Source: Polyangiaceae bacterium (GTDB lineage: Bacteria; Myxococcota_A; Polyangia; Polyangiales; Polyangiaceae). From it: a stretch of 64,000 nt of DNA. A model generated the notes under the pieces. It saw only the letters and a list, made by a program, of their open reading frames with translations. It had not been told where the DNA came from and ran no database searches. Shown here one piece after another: positions 8,353 to 16,586 of this stretch. The DNA lies in assembly GCA_025353725.1 (NCBI GenBank), contig JANXOF010000065.1, positions 1 through 64,000 of the forward strand, given 5' to 3'. Position 1 is the first letter of the stretch; every line of letters starts with the position of its first letter. The position numbers and the translations under genes were made by a program.

Positions 8353-9798
8353 TTAGAGTGTGTAGACGGCGAGGCCGGCTTCGGTGCCGACTAGAAGCGA
8401 CCCGGGAAGGGCGATGAGCGTATGTGCGCGCGGGTCGGGCAAGCCGGAAAAGTTCACTGCTTTGCCGTTCGTTTGGCAAGTCGCTCCGGATTGCGTGGCC
8501 ACGCACACGCGTTCGTCGTCACGCGCGACGCCGAGTCCCCACGGGCTCGGTGCCCACGCGAGCGATTCCCAGGTTTGGTCGGCCTTGACGTGCACGGTGC
8601 CGTGGCGGAGCGACGGAGCGAGCGCGCCGCCTGAACCGTCCGACTCAATTGCGACGAACCAGCTTGTCGGCAGGCCTTCGAGGCGGTCGAGCGCGCGCGC
8701 GCCGCGGTCGTCGATACGAACCACGCCGCGGTCTTCCGTCGCGAGCCACGCGATGCCATCGGCGCCGACGGTGATCGCCTGAATCGCATGAGAGCCCGCG
8801 GGGTAAACGACGGATCGCTCGACGCGATCTCCGGACGTTGAGAGTCGGTAGGCGGTTTCCGTCGAGGTCACCCAAAGGCCATGGCTCGAGGTGGCGAGAC
8901 CGGTGATAGCGCGCGCGCGTAGGGCCGTGACGCGGCTAAACTTCACGCCGTCGCGAGTGCTAAAGAGGCCTTCGTTGCCCGCGACGTAAAGCGCCGCGCC
9001 TGTCGCGGCGAGGCGGTTGACCATACGCACCGGACTCTCCACACGCGCTACGCCGGCCGCGAATGACGCGCCTAAACGACCGTTGTCGTCGAGCGGTACG
9101 CGGTACAAGCCGTCGTCGAACGTGCCGAGCCAAAGGTCATGGCCGAAGTGCGCGGCGGTCTGCACGAAACTCGTGGTCGTCGCCGCAGCGTGATCCGTCG
9201 TGGTCGCGACGCCGATAGCTTCGCTCTCGACACCGTGTGGCAAGCGATAGGCACCGCCTCCGCGCGTGGCGATGAATACGTCGTCGCCGACCTTGAGACG
9301 AGCCGTCATGGCATAGCCGCGAAAGAGCTCAAAAGAGCGTAGCAAGGGCGCACTCGCGGCGGCGGGTTGGCAGACGAACCTCTCGCGGTCGCGGAGCCTG
9401 CACCGTCCTGTCCCGGTGTCGGCGACAACGTCGGCGCCGTCGATCGACACCCGGCGCACATCGCGTGTGTCGAGGCCTTCCGCCGATCCGAAAAGACGCA
9501 TCGTCCCGCCGTTGCGCGACACGCGTTGCAGCCCGCCGCCCGTCGCCATCCACACCGCGTCTTTGTCGGCGGCGAGAGCTCGCACGTCGCGCGTCGAAGC
9601 CCAGATTTCTCGCGGCATGACAGACCCCGCGGCCGGTGGGCGTGGGGAGAAGGCTCCCGCATCCTGGACCACAGGCGGCGCACGCGGCATGTCGACGTTC
9701 GAAGCCGTAGCACCGGCCGCGAGTTGCGGTCGTGCATCGGGTAGGGTGCCGGCGACGCTCAATCCGAAGGCGAACAGTGCGCAAATACCGTACCTCAC
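8353..9798 (-). CDS. Secreted beta-propeller protein (two-component-regulator-propeller type)
   Basis: A 481-residue protein with a signal peptide (MRYGICALFAFGLSVAGTL) and a run of blade-like repeats such as VRALAADKDAVWMATGGGLQR, DDVFIATRGGGAYRL, HDLWLGTFDDGLYRV, AALYVAGNEGLFS and GIAWLATEDRGVVRI. This [VL]W[LVM][AG]T..GL pattern is that of the periplasmic two-component regulator propeller. No kinase or other domain follows, so it is a stand-alone propeller. Its start overlaps the end of the upstream VIT/vWA gene by four bases (ATGA), implying coupled translation and a joint function at the cell envelope. Confidence 0.85.
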   Translation of the reverse strand: MRYGICALFAFGLSVAGTLPDARPQLAAGATASNVDMPRAPPVVQDAGAFSPRPPAAGSVMPREIWASTRDVRALAADKDAVWMATGGGLQRVSRNGGTMRLFGSAEGLDTRDVRRVSIDGADVVADTGTGRCRLRDRERFVCQPAAASAPLLRSFELFRGYAMTARLKVGDDVFIATRGGGAYRLPHGVESEAIGVATTTDHAAATTTSFVQTAAHFGHDLWLGTFDDGLYRVPLDDNGRLGASFAAGVARVESPVRMVNRLAATGAALYVAGNEGLFSTRDGVKFSRVTALRARAITGLATSSHGLWVTSTETAYRLSTSGDRVERSVVYPAGSHAIQAITVGADGIAWLATEDRGVVRIDDRGARALDRLEGLPTSWFVAIESDGSGGALAPSLRHGTVHVKADQTWESLAWAPSPWGLGVARDDERVCVATQSGATCQTNGKAVNFSGLPDPRAHTLIALPGSLLVGTEAGLAVYTL

Positions 9799-12299
9799 GG
9801 CGCCACCGTGACGTCGAGCGTGCGGTCCGACTCATTGCGCGCGCTGTCGGCGACCACGACGCGCAGCCTTGTTACGCCCTTTCCAACAGGTAAGACGCCT
9901 TCGAACGACAAGCGATCGGCGGATCCCGCAAGCGAGAGGCCCGCGCAGTGGCGTCCGCGATGGCCCATGACGTCGACGACGTCGATGACCCGAACTTCGT
10001 GCGCCGGTTCGTCGACCAGAACCCTCACGAACAAGCCTCCATGACGCACTTCGGTCACGACCTCGAAGGTCGGCTCTTTCGCGTCGATGGTATACTGTAC
10101 CTTCATGGCCTCGACGTGCCCGTCGTTGTGCGTGACCGCGACAGCGACGTCGTACGTGCCGTCAGCCACATCGTTCGGGACCAAAAACCTCGTCATCCAC
10201 TGCTCGAGTCCCTCGTCCCACACTAAGTCTCGCGTCAGGCCGAAAGGGAAGTACGCAGTGACCGCGCGTGCGTCGCGCGGCGCATGGACCTTCAAGATCG
10301 GATCGCCAGGTGGCATATTGAGGCGGGAGAGAGCTGCGGCGTCTTTATTCGCGGCAAGCAGTTTTGCCTTTCGCTCTCGCATCGAGCCGACGGCGTCTTT
10401 CGCCGCGTTCGTGAGCTCCTTTTCTGGAATCGCGAGAAACGACGTGTACGGCGTAACGAGTGCGTACGTGAGTCCCAGGTCGACGACCTCTTCGTGCATG
10501 TGCGCGCGCTCTCGTTCGTCCGCCGTACCGCGCTCTTGCCCGAGCAAGTCATCGACACGCGAGAGTGCCCAATGGCGCGCAATCCAAGGCTTTGCGGCTG
10601 TTGCGGTCTGGTCTAAAACCACCTCAAAGCGTCGTAGCTTACCAAACTCGTTTCCCTCAAGAACGAGCGTGGCTTGGGCGCCGTTCGCGGCTCCCGCGAG
10701 TCGACCCGAGACACGCAGCTCGTCGTCTTGAAACAAGTCGGGCAGCGTTTGCGGATACACCTCGTCGAGTACGGCGCCCTTCGCACGTAGTTTTACATCG
10801 GTGAGCACCGGAGGTGAAAGTTGCGCGATTAACTTGGGTAGCTCCGCGGTCACGGCGCGCGCGTCCGCGACAAACGTGAATCGCCCGTGTTTCAACGACG
10901 CAATCTTTGAAAGCAGCGCCTTGTCGACGCCCTCCCCGAGGCCGACTGTGAAGACTGACGTAGCGCTCGTGTCGGCGGCCGCCACTTTAATGGCGGTCGG
11001 TCCGTCGGATTGCCCGTCCGTAAGGAAGAATACGACATCAGGTCGCGCGTCGCTCGTTTGTGACGCGAGCGCTTTTTCGAGCGCCTTGGCGATCTCGGTG
11101 CCGCCCCGCGCGTCAATGGTTGCGAGGAAACGCGTGACGTCCCGGCGCGTCGCGTCGTCGAGCACGCGTGGCTTGTCGAAGAGCGCTTCGACCTTGTCGT
11201 CGAAGGCGATCACGTTGACGGCGTCGCCCGCGCTGAGCTCGTCGACGACGCGCTTAGCGGCCGCTTTCGCCGCCGCCATCGGAGCGCCGTTCATGCTGCC
11301 GGAGCGATCAATGACGAGCGTGACGTCATGAGACTTTCGCACAGCGCCACCCGCGGCCGCGGCCGTTCCAAACGTCACGGCGACGAAGCCTGGGCCCTCT
11401 CCTTTATGGATCGACGCGTGCAGCACGCCTACAGCGTCTTTCGGCAGATAGCGGAGAACGAATTCCGGCTCGTTTGCGCTCTTCGGTGCGCCGACGACCA
11501 CGCGGACGGCGCTGGCGTCGTGCTTCGGCGTGCCCGCCGCCGAGGCGAGAGGCTCGATCGTTATCGCGTGGGTCGGACTCTCTATGTCCGAAACTCCGCG
11601 CGCGTCGCGGAGCTCCGTTTCGATGTGGGCGTCCCTCATCGAAAGCCGCGCGCGGTACTCGAGCTTCCCTTTGCGCCGCGGGACGACGTTCATGGTGGTC
11701 ACTTCGATTCGCTTTTTTTCGCCGGGCGTGATCGGGAATACGCGAAACGAAAAAGACCCTTCACCCGTTTGCTCCAAGAGGCCCGGGTCGCGCTTGAGTC
11801 CGGTGATGGCCTCGTAAACTTCGCGGGCTCTCTCACGCTCGAACACCTCTCCGACGATACGCTCGGCCCCGTTCCAGTAGGCGAATCCGGTCGCCGTTGC
11901 TCCTTCGCCCACCATGAGTTTGTACGTTCCCTCGAGTTGGACCTTGGTCTCGTTTTGGAACGCGTGCCTATGCGTGACCGTCGCGTAACCGTCGTCGATT
12001 CGAAGCGCTAGGGTCTCCTCCGTGAGCGGGAGGCTCGAGGCGTTTCCCTCTTCGGAGCGAGCGTCGAGCGCGGCAGCGGGGGGGGCCGATACGCCCAAAT
12101 CGCGCGTCTGCGCCTGCGCGTCCCGCCGAGCATCCCCGAGAAGCGCGCTCCCCATGCCAGACGCCAGGAGGAGAAGCGCGCCGTGTCGACCTGACCACGC
12201 CCGCTGCGGGAGGCGAGACACAGCGGCGTCGTTAGACGGACGTTTCAGGCGACTAAAAACGGCAATTAGGGTAGTGGGCAGAGTGCGGATGGCGACCAT
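9795..12299 (-). CDS. VIT and von Willebrand factor A domain protein
   Basis: An 834-residue exported protein counted from ATG 12299; a start 12 codons earlier is possible. After a leader with a hydrophobic stretch around residues 45-62 comes a VIT domain (YATVTHRHAFQNE, then GEVFERERAREVYE), then a vWA domain with an intact MIDAS motif DRSGSM, plus FLTDGQSDGP. The C-terminal third has no domain I can name and may contain Ig-like strands. VIT/vWA proteins resemble inter-alpha-trypsin inhibitor heavy chains and bind ligands through a metal ion. It overlaps the propeller gene by four bases, suggesting a two-component surface complex. Confidence 0.87.
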   Translation of the reverse strand: MVAIRTLPTTLIAVFSRLKRPSNDAAVSRLPQRAWSGRHGALLLLASGMGSALLGDARRDAQAQTRDLGVSAPPAAALDARSEEGNASSLPLTEETLALRIDDGYATVTHRHAFQNETKVQLEGTYKLMVGEGATATGFAYWNGAERIVGEVFERERAREVYEAITGLKRDPGLLEQTGEGSFSFRVFPITPGEKKRIEVTTMNVVPRRKGKLEYRARLSMRDAHIETELRDARGVSDIESPTHAITIEPLASAAGTPKHDASAVRVVVGAPKSANEPEFVLRYLPKDAVGVLHASIHKGEGPGFVAVTFGTAAAAGGAVRKSHDVTLVIDRSGSMNGAPMAAAKAAAKRVVDELSAGDAVNVIAFDDKVEALFDKPRVLDDATRRDVTRFLATIDARGGTEIAKALEKALASQTSDARPDVVFFLTDGQSDGPTAIKVAAADTSATSVFTVGLGEGVDKALLSKIASLKHGRFTFVADARAVTAELPKLIAQLSPPVLTDVKLRAKGAVLDEVYPQTLPDLFQDDELRVSGRLAGAANGAQATLVLEGNEFGKLRRFEVVLDQTATAAKPWIARHWALSRVDDLLGQERGTADERERAHMHEEVVDLGLTYALVTPYTSFLAIPEKELTNAAKDAVGSMRERKAKLLAANKDAAALSRLNMPPGDPILKVHAPRDARAVTAYFPFGLTRDLVWDEGLEQWMTRFLVPNDVADGTYDVAVAVTHNDGHVEAMKVQYTIDAKEPTFEVVTEVRHGGLFVRVLVDEPAHEVRVIDVVDVMGHRGRHCAGLSLAGSADRLSFEGVLPVGKGVTRLRVVVADSARNESDRTLDVTVAP

Positions 12300-12385
12300 G
12301 CCCAGGTCCTTCGCAAGGGCCGGACCGCGGCGCACGACGCGTCGTGGAGAAAGCCCAAGGCGCGCAGCAACGCTCCGTACTGCGT

Positions 12386-14017
12386 TTATTCGGGTGACTT
12401 CGGTAGCGCCGGCGGGCGTACCGATGTGCGGCTTTCGGGGATAGTGATCTCCAGATCAAAAACATCGCGCAACAGCTCGGACTTCGCTCGGACGGTCCAC
12501 TCCTCAAGCTCGCGATCTTCCTCGCCTGCCAAGCGCAAGACGAGTTTCCGCTTGCCGCTGTCGAGTTCGGCCTTCACGCTTTTCACCTTGCCGAGGTGCT
12601 CACGGTCGAGGGCGTCCGCAATGCGAAGGATGGCCGCTAGACTGCGCACTTTCGCGCGCGCGTCCTTGTCGAGATCGCGGAAGTTAGGGTGCGCGATGTC
12701 GGGTGGGCTCTTTCGGTGGTAGCGCGCAACGTTGGCCACGAGCCCGCGCTCGACTGGCGTTAGGCCCATGATGTCGGAGTGCTGAATCACGTAGTAGCTG
12801 TGTTTGTGATGTCCGTCGTAGCGGACAAAGTCACCAATGTCGTGGAGCACGGCCGCGGCGTGGAGGAGCAGGCGATCCCGCTCGCCAAGGCCATGAACTC
12901 CCGCGGTGTCGTCAAAAAGCGAAAGAGCGAACGAGGCGACAAGCTCACCGTGAGCTTCGTCAAACCCATAGCGGCGTCCGAGGCGTAGGCACGCGTCGAT
13001 GACTGTCCGAGTTTCGGATTCTGTATCCCAGCGGTCGAAGTATTTGTCGACGAGCTCTTCCAGGATGCCCTCTTTCAGGCCGACGCCGGGGGCTACGATC
13101 GCCGTGGTCCGGAACAGCTCTGCGACACGAACGAAGATCGAGGCGGCTGGAACGAGGGTGTCGGCGCGGTCGGGACGGAGACCGAAGGCGTCACGACGCT
13201 CCTCGGCCGTCAGCGCGAAAAGCTTCGTCAGCAGGGCGCGCGATGCGGTCATATCCACGGCCCTCGGAAACCCCGCGTGACCGCCCTTGAGCGGGCACAG
13301 GTCCGACAGCGTATCCATACTCCCACCTGTGCCTACGACGAGCTCGAACGGAACCTTGAGAAGTTGAGGAACGGCTTCGGCGAGTGCGCGCTCGACCCCC
13401 TCGAACAAGAGTCGCTGGCGCGCTCTGTCCACGGTCTTTGCCCCTTTGAGGTAGGTTTCGAGTAGGCGCACCGTCCCAATCGGGAGGGACATCGCGAAGG
13501 CGTTACGCCCTCGATCGAGGTACGTGAGCTCCGTCGACCCACCGCCAACGTCGACAAGAAGTGCGCGGCGGTCTTTGAGTCCGAGGCGCCTTACGACGGC
13601 AAGTTGGATAAGCCGCGCTTCTTCGATTCCCTCGATCACCTCAAGCTCAATTCCTGCTTCCCGCCGCGCGCGTTCGACGAGCGTTGCGCGGTTTGATGCC
13701 TCGCGCACGGCGCTTGTGGCGGTCGCTCGATACGCGTCGACCTTGGCGAGATCCATCGCCTCTCGGAATTCGCGCAGCGCACTGCAAGCCTGAGCTATTG
13801 ACGCCGCCGCGAGCCGACCCGTCACGAACACCTCCGTCCCGAGGCGCACCGGGGCACGGAGGCTTGTCACCTCGCGGAACGTCGAGGGGGCGATCGAGAC
13901 CGCGACCGAGTCGCCAAGCCGTGAAGGCGGCTTTCGCTCGAGCGGCGGCGCGTCCGCCTCGATAATCCGTAAGCGCATGGCGTTGGAGCCCACGTCGAGG
14001 GCAGCGAAGCGCGGCAT
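12386..14017 (-). CDS. ppx: Ppx/GppA family phosphatase with HD domain
   Basis: A 543-residue exopolyphosphatase or guanosine-pentaphosphate phosphohydrolase. The N-terminal half is the actin-like ASKHA fold: FAALDVGSNAMRL (phosphate 1), the catalytic Glu region EVIEGIEEARL, and LLVDVGGGSTELTYL (phosphate 2). The C-terminal half has an HD-like metal domain, HAAAVLHDIGDFVRYDGHHKHS. An extra stretch of about 30 residues after the first phosphate loop is unusual. It degrades polyphosphate or pppGpp, linking phosphate stores and the stringent response. Which of the two activities dominates cannot be read from sequence. The gene stands alone. Confidence 0.9.
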   Translation of the reverse strand: MPRFAALDVGSNAMRLRIIEADAPPLERKPPSRLGDSVAVSIAPSTFREVTSLRAPVRLGTEVFVTGRLAAASIAQACSALREFREAMDLAKVDAYRATATSAVREASNRATLVERARREAGIELEVIEGIEEARLIQLAVVRRLGLKDRRALLVDVGGGSTELTYLDRGRNAFAMSLPIGTVRLLETYLKGAKTVDRARQRLLFEGVERALAEAVPQLLKVPFELVVGTGGSMDTLSDLCPLKGGHAGFPRAVDMTASRALLTKLFALTAEERRDAFGLRPDRADTLVPAASIFVRVAELFRTTAIVAPGVGLKEGILEELVDKYFDRWDTESETRTVIDACLRLGRRYGFDEAHGELVASFALSLFDDTAGVHGLGERDRLLLHAAAVLHDIGDFVRYDGHHKHSYYVIQHSDIMGLTPVERGLVANVARYHRKSPPDIAHPNFRDLDKDARAKVRSLAAILRIADALDREHLGKVKSVKAELDSGKRKLVLRLAGEEDRELEEWTVRAKSELLRDVFDLEITIPESRTSVRPPALPKSPE

Positions 14018-14054
14018 GCCAATCGTCTTATCACGCGTGTGCTACCACTCGCGG

Positions 14055-14258
14055 GTGGGCTTGAGCGACCGAGACGCAAGCGTGGATGAGTTTGAGCGGG
14101 CGAAGAGCCCCGTCATCATGGCCGCAGTCGGGATTACCGTAGGGTTGGGCATTGCGGGGTCGCTCGACCAAACGGCCGGTGGGGCCGTGGTACTTGCTTC
14201 TTGGCTGTTTGGAATCTTCTCACTACATCGGCTGGGACGTGCATCGCATCGGCTTTGA
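14055..14258 (+). CDS. Small membrane protein, unknown
   Basis: From GTG 14055 this encodes 67 residues beginning VGLSDRDASVDEFERAK, with two short hydrophobic helices (VIMAAVGITVGLGIAGSL and AVVLASWLFGIFSLHRL). It is divergent from ppx, whose start at 14017 is 38 bp away. The GTG start is chosen because the acidic soluble leader followed by helices is typical of small integral proteins. An ATG 26 codons upstream would run into ppx. Family unknown. A CGGGC/GCCCG hairpin at 14259-14271 follows the stop and may end transcription. Confidence 0.6.
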   Translation: MGLSDRDASVDEFERAKSPVIMAAVGITVGLGIAGSLDQTAGGAVVLASWLFGIFSLHRLGRASHRL

Positions 14259-14304
14259 CGGGCGGCGCCCGGTTGGCTAGCGACCGATGAGGAACCGCGA
14301 AAGG

Positions 14305-15273
14305 CTAAATCTCGCTGCGCAAGACGACGATACCGACATCGGGGCCAAGCTTTGGGACGCGCGCCGCCGCGTATCCAAACGGGCGTTCCTCGATGAGAAG
14401 GGGAGCGTCGGTCGGCCCCTTTGCTGTCTTGGCACTAAGACCGAGATCAACGAGTGCCTTCTCGTCGATCGCCGGAGTGCCTCGCGCCCCGTAGGCGCCA
14501 TCTTTGTCAAAGACCAGCACATAGACGACGGGTAGTTTCCCTTTGTCGCCTTCGCGCATGAGTTTGTCTTGCAAATCGCGCTTGAGCGACTCCTGAAGAT
14601 GATTGGCGAAGCGACGATACGTCCAACCCGTGACAAGGAGACCAAGGAGGCTGCCGTCATCGCGCTTTACGGGAACGCCCGCTACCCACTCCCGGTCGGG
14701 CCCTTGGGAATTGGGAACGCCCGGGAATTGGCCCTGAGTGGTCACGTACGCCTCGCCAGCGAGTGCCCTCTTGAGGTCGGGATAGGCGGCTGCGAGATCC
14801 TTCCCAGCCATTGTATCTTGCTCGAGATCGTTGCGGACAGCGATGCCCTGGTCATCCGTGAAAGCAAAGAACGTCGACTTTGCCGCCCCTAAATCCGGGA
14901 CGCGCTGGCGCATTTTCAGCAATGCGGACCGCACCTGCGGCGAGTTCTGCTTCGCGTCAGGCTGCTTTGGGTCAATCTCCTTCGCGAGCTGGGCGGCCAT
15001 TCGCTTGGCTCCTTCAGGTAATCCGCGGTCGATTTCGCCTACGTCTTTCTCGGCAAGCTCGACGAGCCATCGCACATTCCCACGAGCCTCTTCCGCGCTC
15101 ACTTTGCCCTTGTCTTTGCATCCCTCGCAAAGTCCTAGGACCGAAAGGGCGAGTGGAAACGAGAGCGACAACGAAAAAGATGACCGACCCGTAGAACGCA
15201 AACGAGGCGAACGAGGTGAAAAATGCGACGAATCCGTCGAATCAGGGAGTGCACGCGTTCGGCCGATACTCAT
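14305..15273 (-). CDS. Lipoprotein with Cache-like sensor domain
   Basis: A 322-residue protein with a hydrophobic leader (SLSFPLALSVLGLC) ending at a Cys at about residue 49 that can serve as a lipobox. The rest reads like an extracytoplasmic Cache/PAS-type sensor: helix-rich N-part, then FFAFTDDQGIAVRND, LAGEAYVTTQGQFPG, EWVAGVPVKRDDGSLLGLLVTGWTYR and VYVLVFDKDG. No cytoplasmic output domain follows, so it may bind a small ligand and pass it to another protein. The start is uncertain because no other ATG lies before the leader. It is convergent with the small membrane protein gene at 14055. Confidence 0.65.
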   Translation of the reverse strand: MSIGRTRALPDSTDSSHFSPRSPRLRSTGRSSFSLSLSFPLALSVLGLCEGCKDKGKVSAEEARGNVRWLVELAEKDVGEIDRGLPEGAKRMAAQLAKEIDPKQPDAKQNSPQVRSALLKMRQRVPDLGAAKSTFFAFTDDQGIAVRNDLEQDTMAGKDLAAAYPDLKRALAGEAYVTTQGQFPGVPNSQGPDREWVAGVPVKRDDGSLLGLLVTGWTYRRFANHLQESLKRDLQDKLMREGDKGKLPVVYVLVFDKDGAYGARGTPAIDEKALVDLGLSAKTAKGPTDAPLLIEERPFGYAAARVPKLGPDVGIVVLRSEI

Positions 15274-15348
15274 ACGGATAGATCATACGACGATCGAGTG
15301 TCGTTGTGCTCGTACAGCGCGATTGATTCTGCTACGAGTACGCCACGA

Positions 15349-15434
15349 GCCGAAGTGGCGGAATGGCAGACGCAGCGGATTCAAAATCCGCCGTATGAAA
15401 GTACGTGAGGGTTCGAGTCCCTCCTTCGGTACCA
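15349..15434 (+). tRNA. tRNA-Leu (anticodon CAA)
   Basis: An 86-nt cloverleaf. The acceptor arm GCCGAAG pairs with CTTCGGT followed by A and an encoded CCA at 15432-15434. The anticodon stem is GCGGA/TCCGC around the loop TTCAAAA, giving anticodon CAA, which reads UUG. There is a long variable arm of the class II type and a normal T arm with GGTTCGAGTCC. All stems pair, apart from a tolerated G-T at the first acceptor position. Confidence 0.95.
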
Positions 15435-15439
15435 AAGGC

Positions 15440-15720
15440 AGCGGGTGGCTCCCGCTCCAATCACGGGATAACCTCCCGATAAGCACCTGAAAGGTGGGGT
15501 GTAAGTCCCCCGGTGCTTACGTTAGCCGCAGAGTGTGCGGTCGCGAGGCGATACCGCGCGAGCGTATCGCGGGACTGAATGGTCTCCGAGGCGGACTCCG
15601 GCGCCGGTTTAGGGCCTTCATTCGGACTACGGCTCCGTGCGCTCGTCCTCGAAATCGCCTGGCAGCCCGCCACATCCTGACACTCTTTGTCTCTAGTCGG
15701 GCCGACTCGAGAGTTGAGAT
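15440..15720 (+). ncRNA. Strongly structured non-coding region after tRNA-Leu
   Basis: Six base-paired hairpins follow one another with little spacer: AGCGGG/CCCGCT (15440-15456), CGGGA/TCCCG (15464-15478), TAAGCACC/GGTGCTTA (15480-15519) enclosing GGGG/CCCC, CCGCA/TGCGG (15526-15540), GCGATAC/GTATCGC (15548-15570), and GAATG/CATTC (15577-15623). Frames crossing it look non-coding. Segments such as GGGGTGTAAGTCCCC and GTTAGCCGCA recall domain I of bacterial group II introns, but no reverse transcriptase or domain V is visible. It may be an intron remnant or an independent structured RNA, possibly cotranscribed with the tRNA. Confidence 0.45.
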
Positions 15721-15835
15721 AACGGGGGAAAATAGCAGGAAACGGGCACGGCCGTCGGGCGGCAGGCCATCGTGCAGATTTGTAATCTTGAATTTGATTG
15801 CCAAACGAATCAGAACTGCCGTATCAGCTTAGATT

Positions 15836-16348
15836 ATGAGCAATCTCCGTATTACGATCGAAAGCCTTGCTACGCACTTCGCATCAAGCATTCTCGATGC
15901 GCTCCGCAGCGCCTCTATCGACGAGCTCGCGGACATCTCGAGCCCGACCGCCGGGGCGCCGCGCCGCGGCCGTCCCCCGGCAAGTCATGTCGCAGCACCG
16001 CAGCGCGCTGAAGCCGACAGCTCGGCCTCGGCAAGCACCGGCTCGGCACGCCGTCGAGGACGCGGCGGCCGTCTCGGCCGTCGTTCCGCGGGCGACATCA
16101 CGCAAATGGTGGAGTCGATTGTGGAACTCCTTGCCAAAAGCGGCACCGGCCTCCGCGCGGAGCAGATTCGAGAGACGCTTGGCGTCGAAGCGAAGGAATT
16201 GCCCCGTCCCCTCGCCGAGGCTCTCTCCTCGGGTCGCGTGACGAAGAATGGCCAGAAGCGCGCGACCACCTACTTCGCTGGTGGCAGCGCAGGCGCCCCC
16301 AAGCGCCGCGGTCGGCCCGCGGGTCGCCGCAACAACAAGAAGGCCTGA
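15836..16348 (+). CDS. AT-hook DNA-binding protein with winged-helix-like domain
   Basis: A 170-residue basic protein. The N-terminus (MSNLRITIESLATHFASSIL) is a short helical part. Two AT-hook-type motifs follow: PRRGRPPAS near residue 44 and KRRGRPAGRR near the end, with a further basic stretch ARRRGRGGRLGRR between. Residues about 85-150 (MVESIVELLAKSGTGLRAEQIRETLGV then LPRPLAEALSSGRVTKNG) look like a winged helix. Comparable proteins are common in myxobacteria and probably act as nucleoid or promoter-architecture factors. No operon partner. An inverted repeat at 16353-16386 follows. Confidence 0.7.
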   Translation: MSNLRITIESLATHFASSILDALRSASIDELADISSPTAGAPRRGRPPASHVAAPQRAEADSSASASTGSARRRGRGGRLGRRSAGDITQMVESIVELLAKSGTGLRAEQIRETLGVEAKELPRPLAEALSSGRVTKNGQKRATTYFAGGSAGAPKRRGRPAGRRNNKKA

Positions 16349-16352
16349 GCCT

Positions 16353-16386
16353 CTTCGCTCGGGGTCTTTCGGCTAAAAGAGCGAAG
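16353..16386 (+). terminator. Hairpin after the AT-hook gene
   Basis: CTTCGCTC at 16353-16360 pairs perfectly with GAGCGAAG at 16379-16386. It begins five bases after the TGA stop. There is no T-run after it, so it may be a Rho-type or 3'-protecting hairpin rather than a classic intrinsic terminator. Confidence 0.5.
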
Positions 16387-16419
16387 GACCGCGGGTCGCG
16401 CACTTTCTCAGACTTTAGC

Positions 16420-16442
16420 GAGGAGCCGCTTCGGCGCTCCTC
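16420..16442. terminator. GC-rich hairpin between convergent genes
   Basis: GAGGA and GCCG arms fold back on CGGC and TCCTC across 16420-16442, followed on the plus strand by the T-rich TCTTCAATTCGTTTG. It lies between the AT-hook gene and the convergent kinase gene and could stop transcription from both sides. Confidence 0.5.
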
Positions 16443-16586
16443 TCTTCAATTCGTTTGTACGCATTATGCTCTCTCGCGAGCTTGATGGGCCATACGCGCT
16501 CCACACGCTCGACGAAGGAGTACGGGGAAGCTCCCTCGAACGTGCGCGACTTGGCGTGACTTCGAGCGTGAACGAAGATGCGTGCC

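Noticed and set aside
15440-15720. Complete group II intron or cobalamin riboswitch
   Set aside because: Some short segments look alike, but no domain V, no reverse transcriptase and no complete B12-box pattern are visible.
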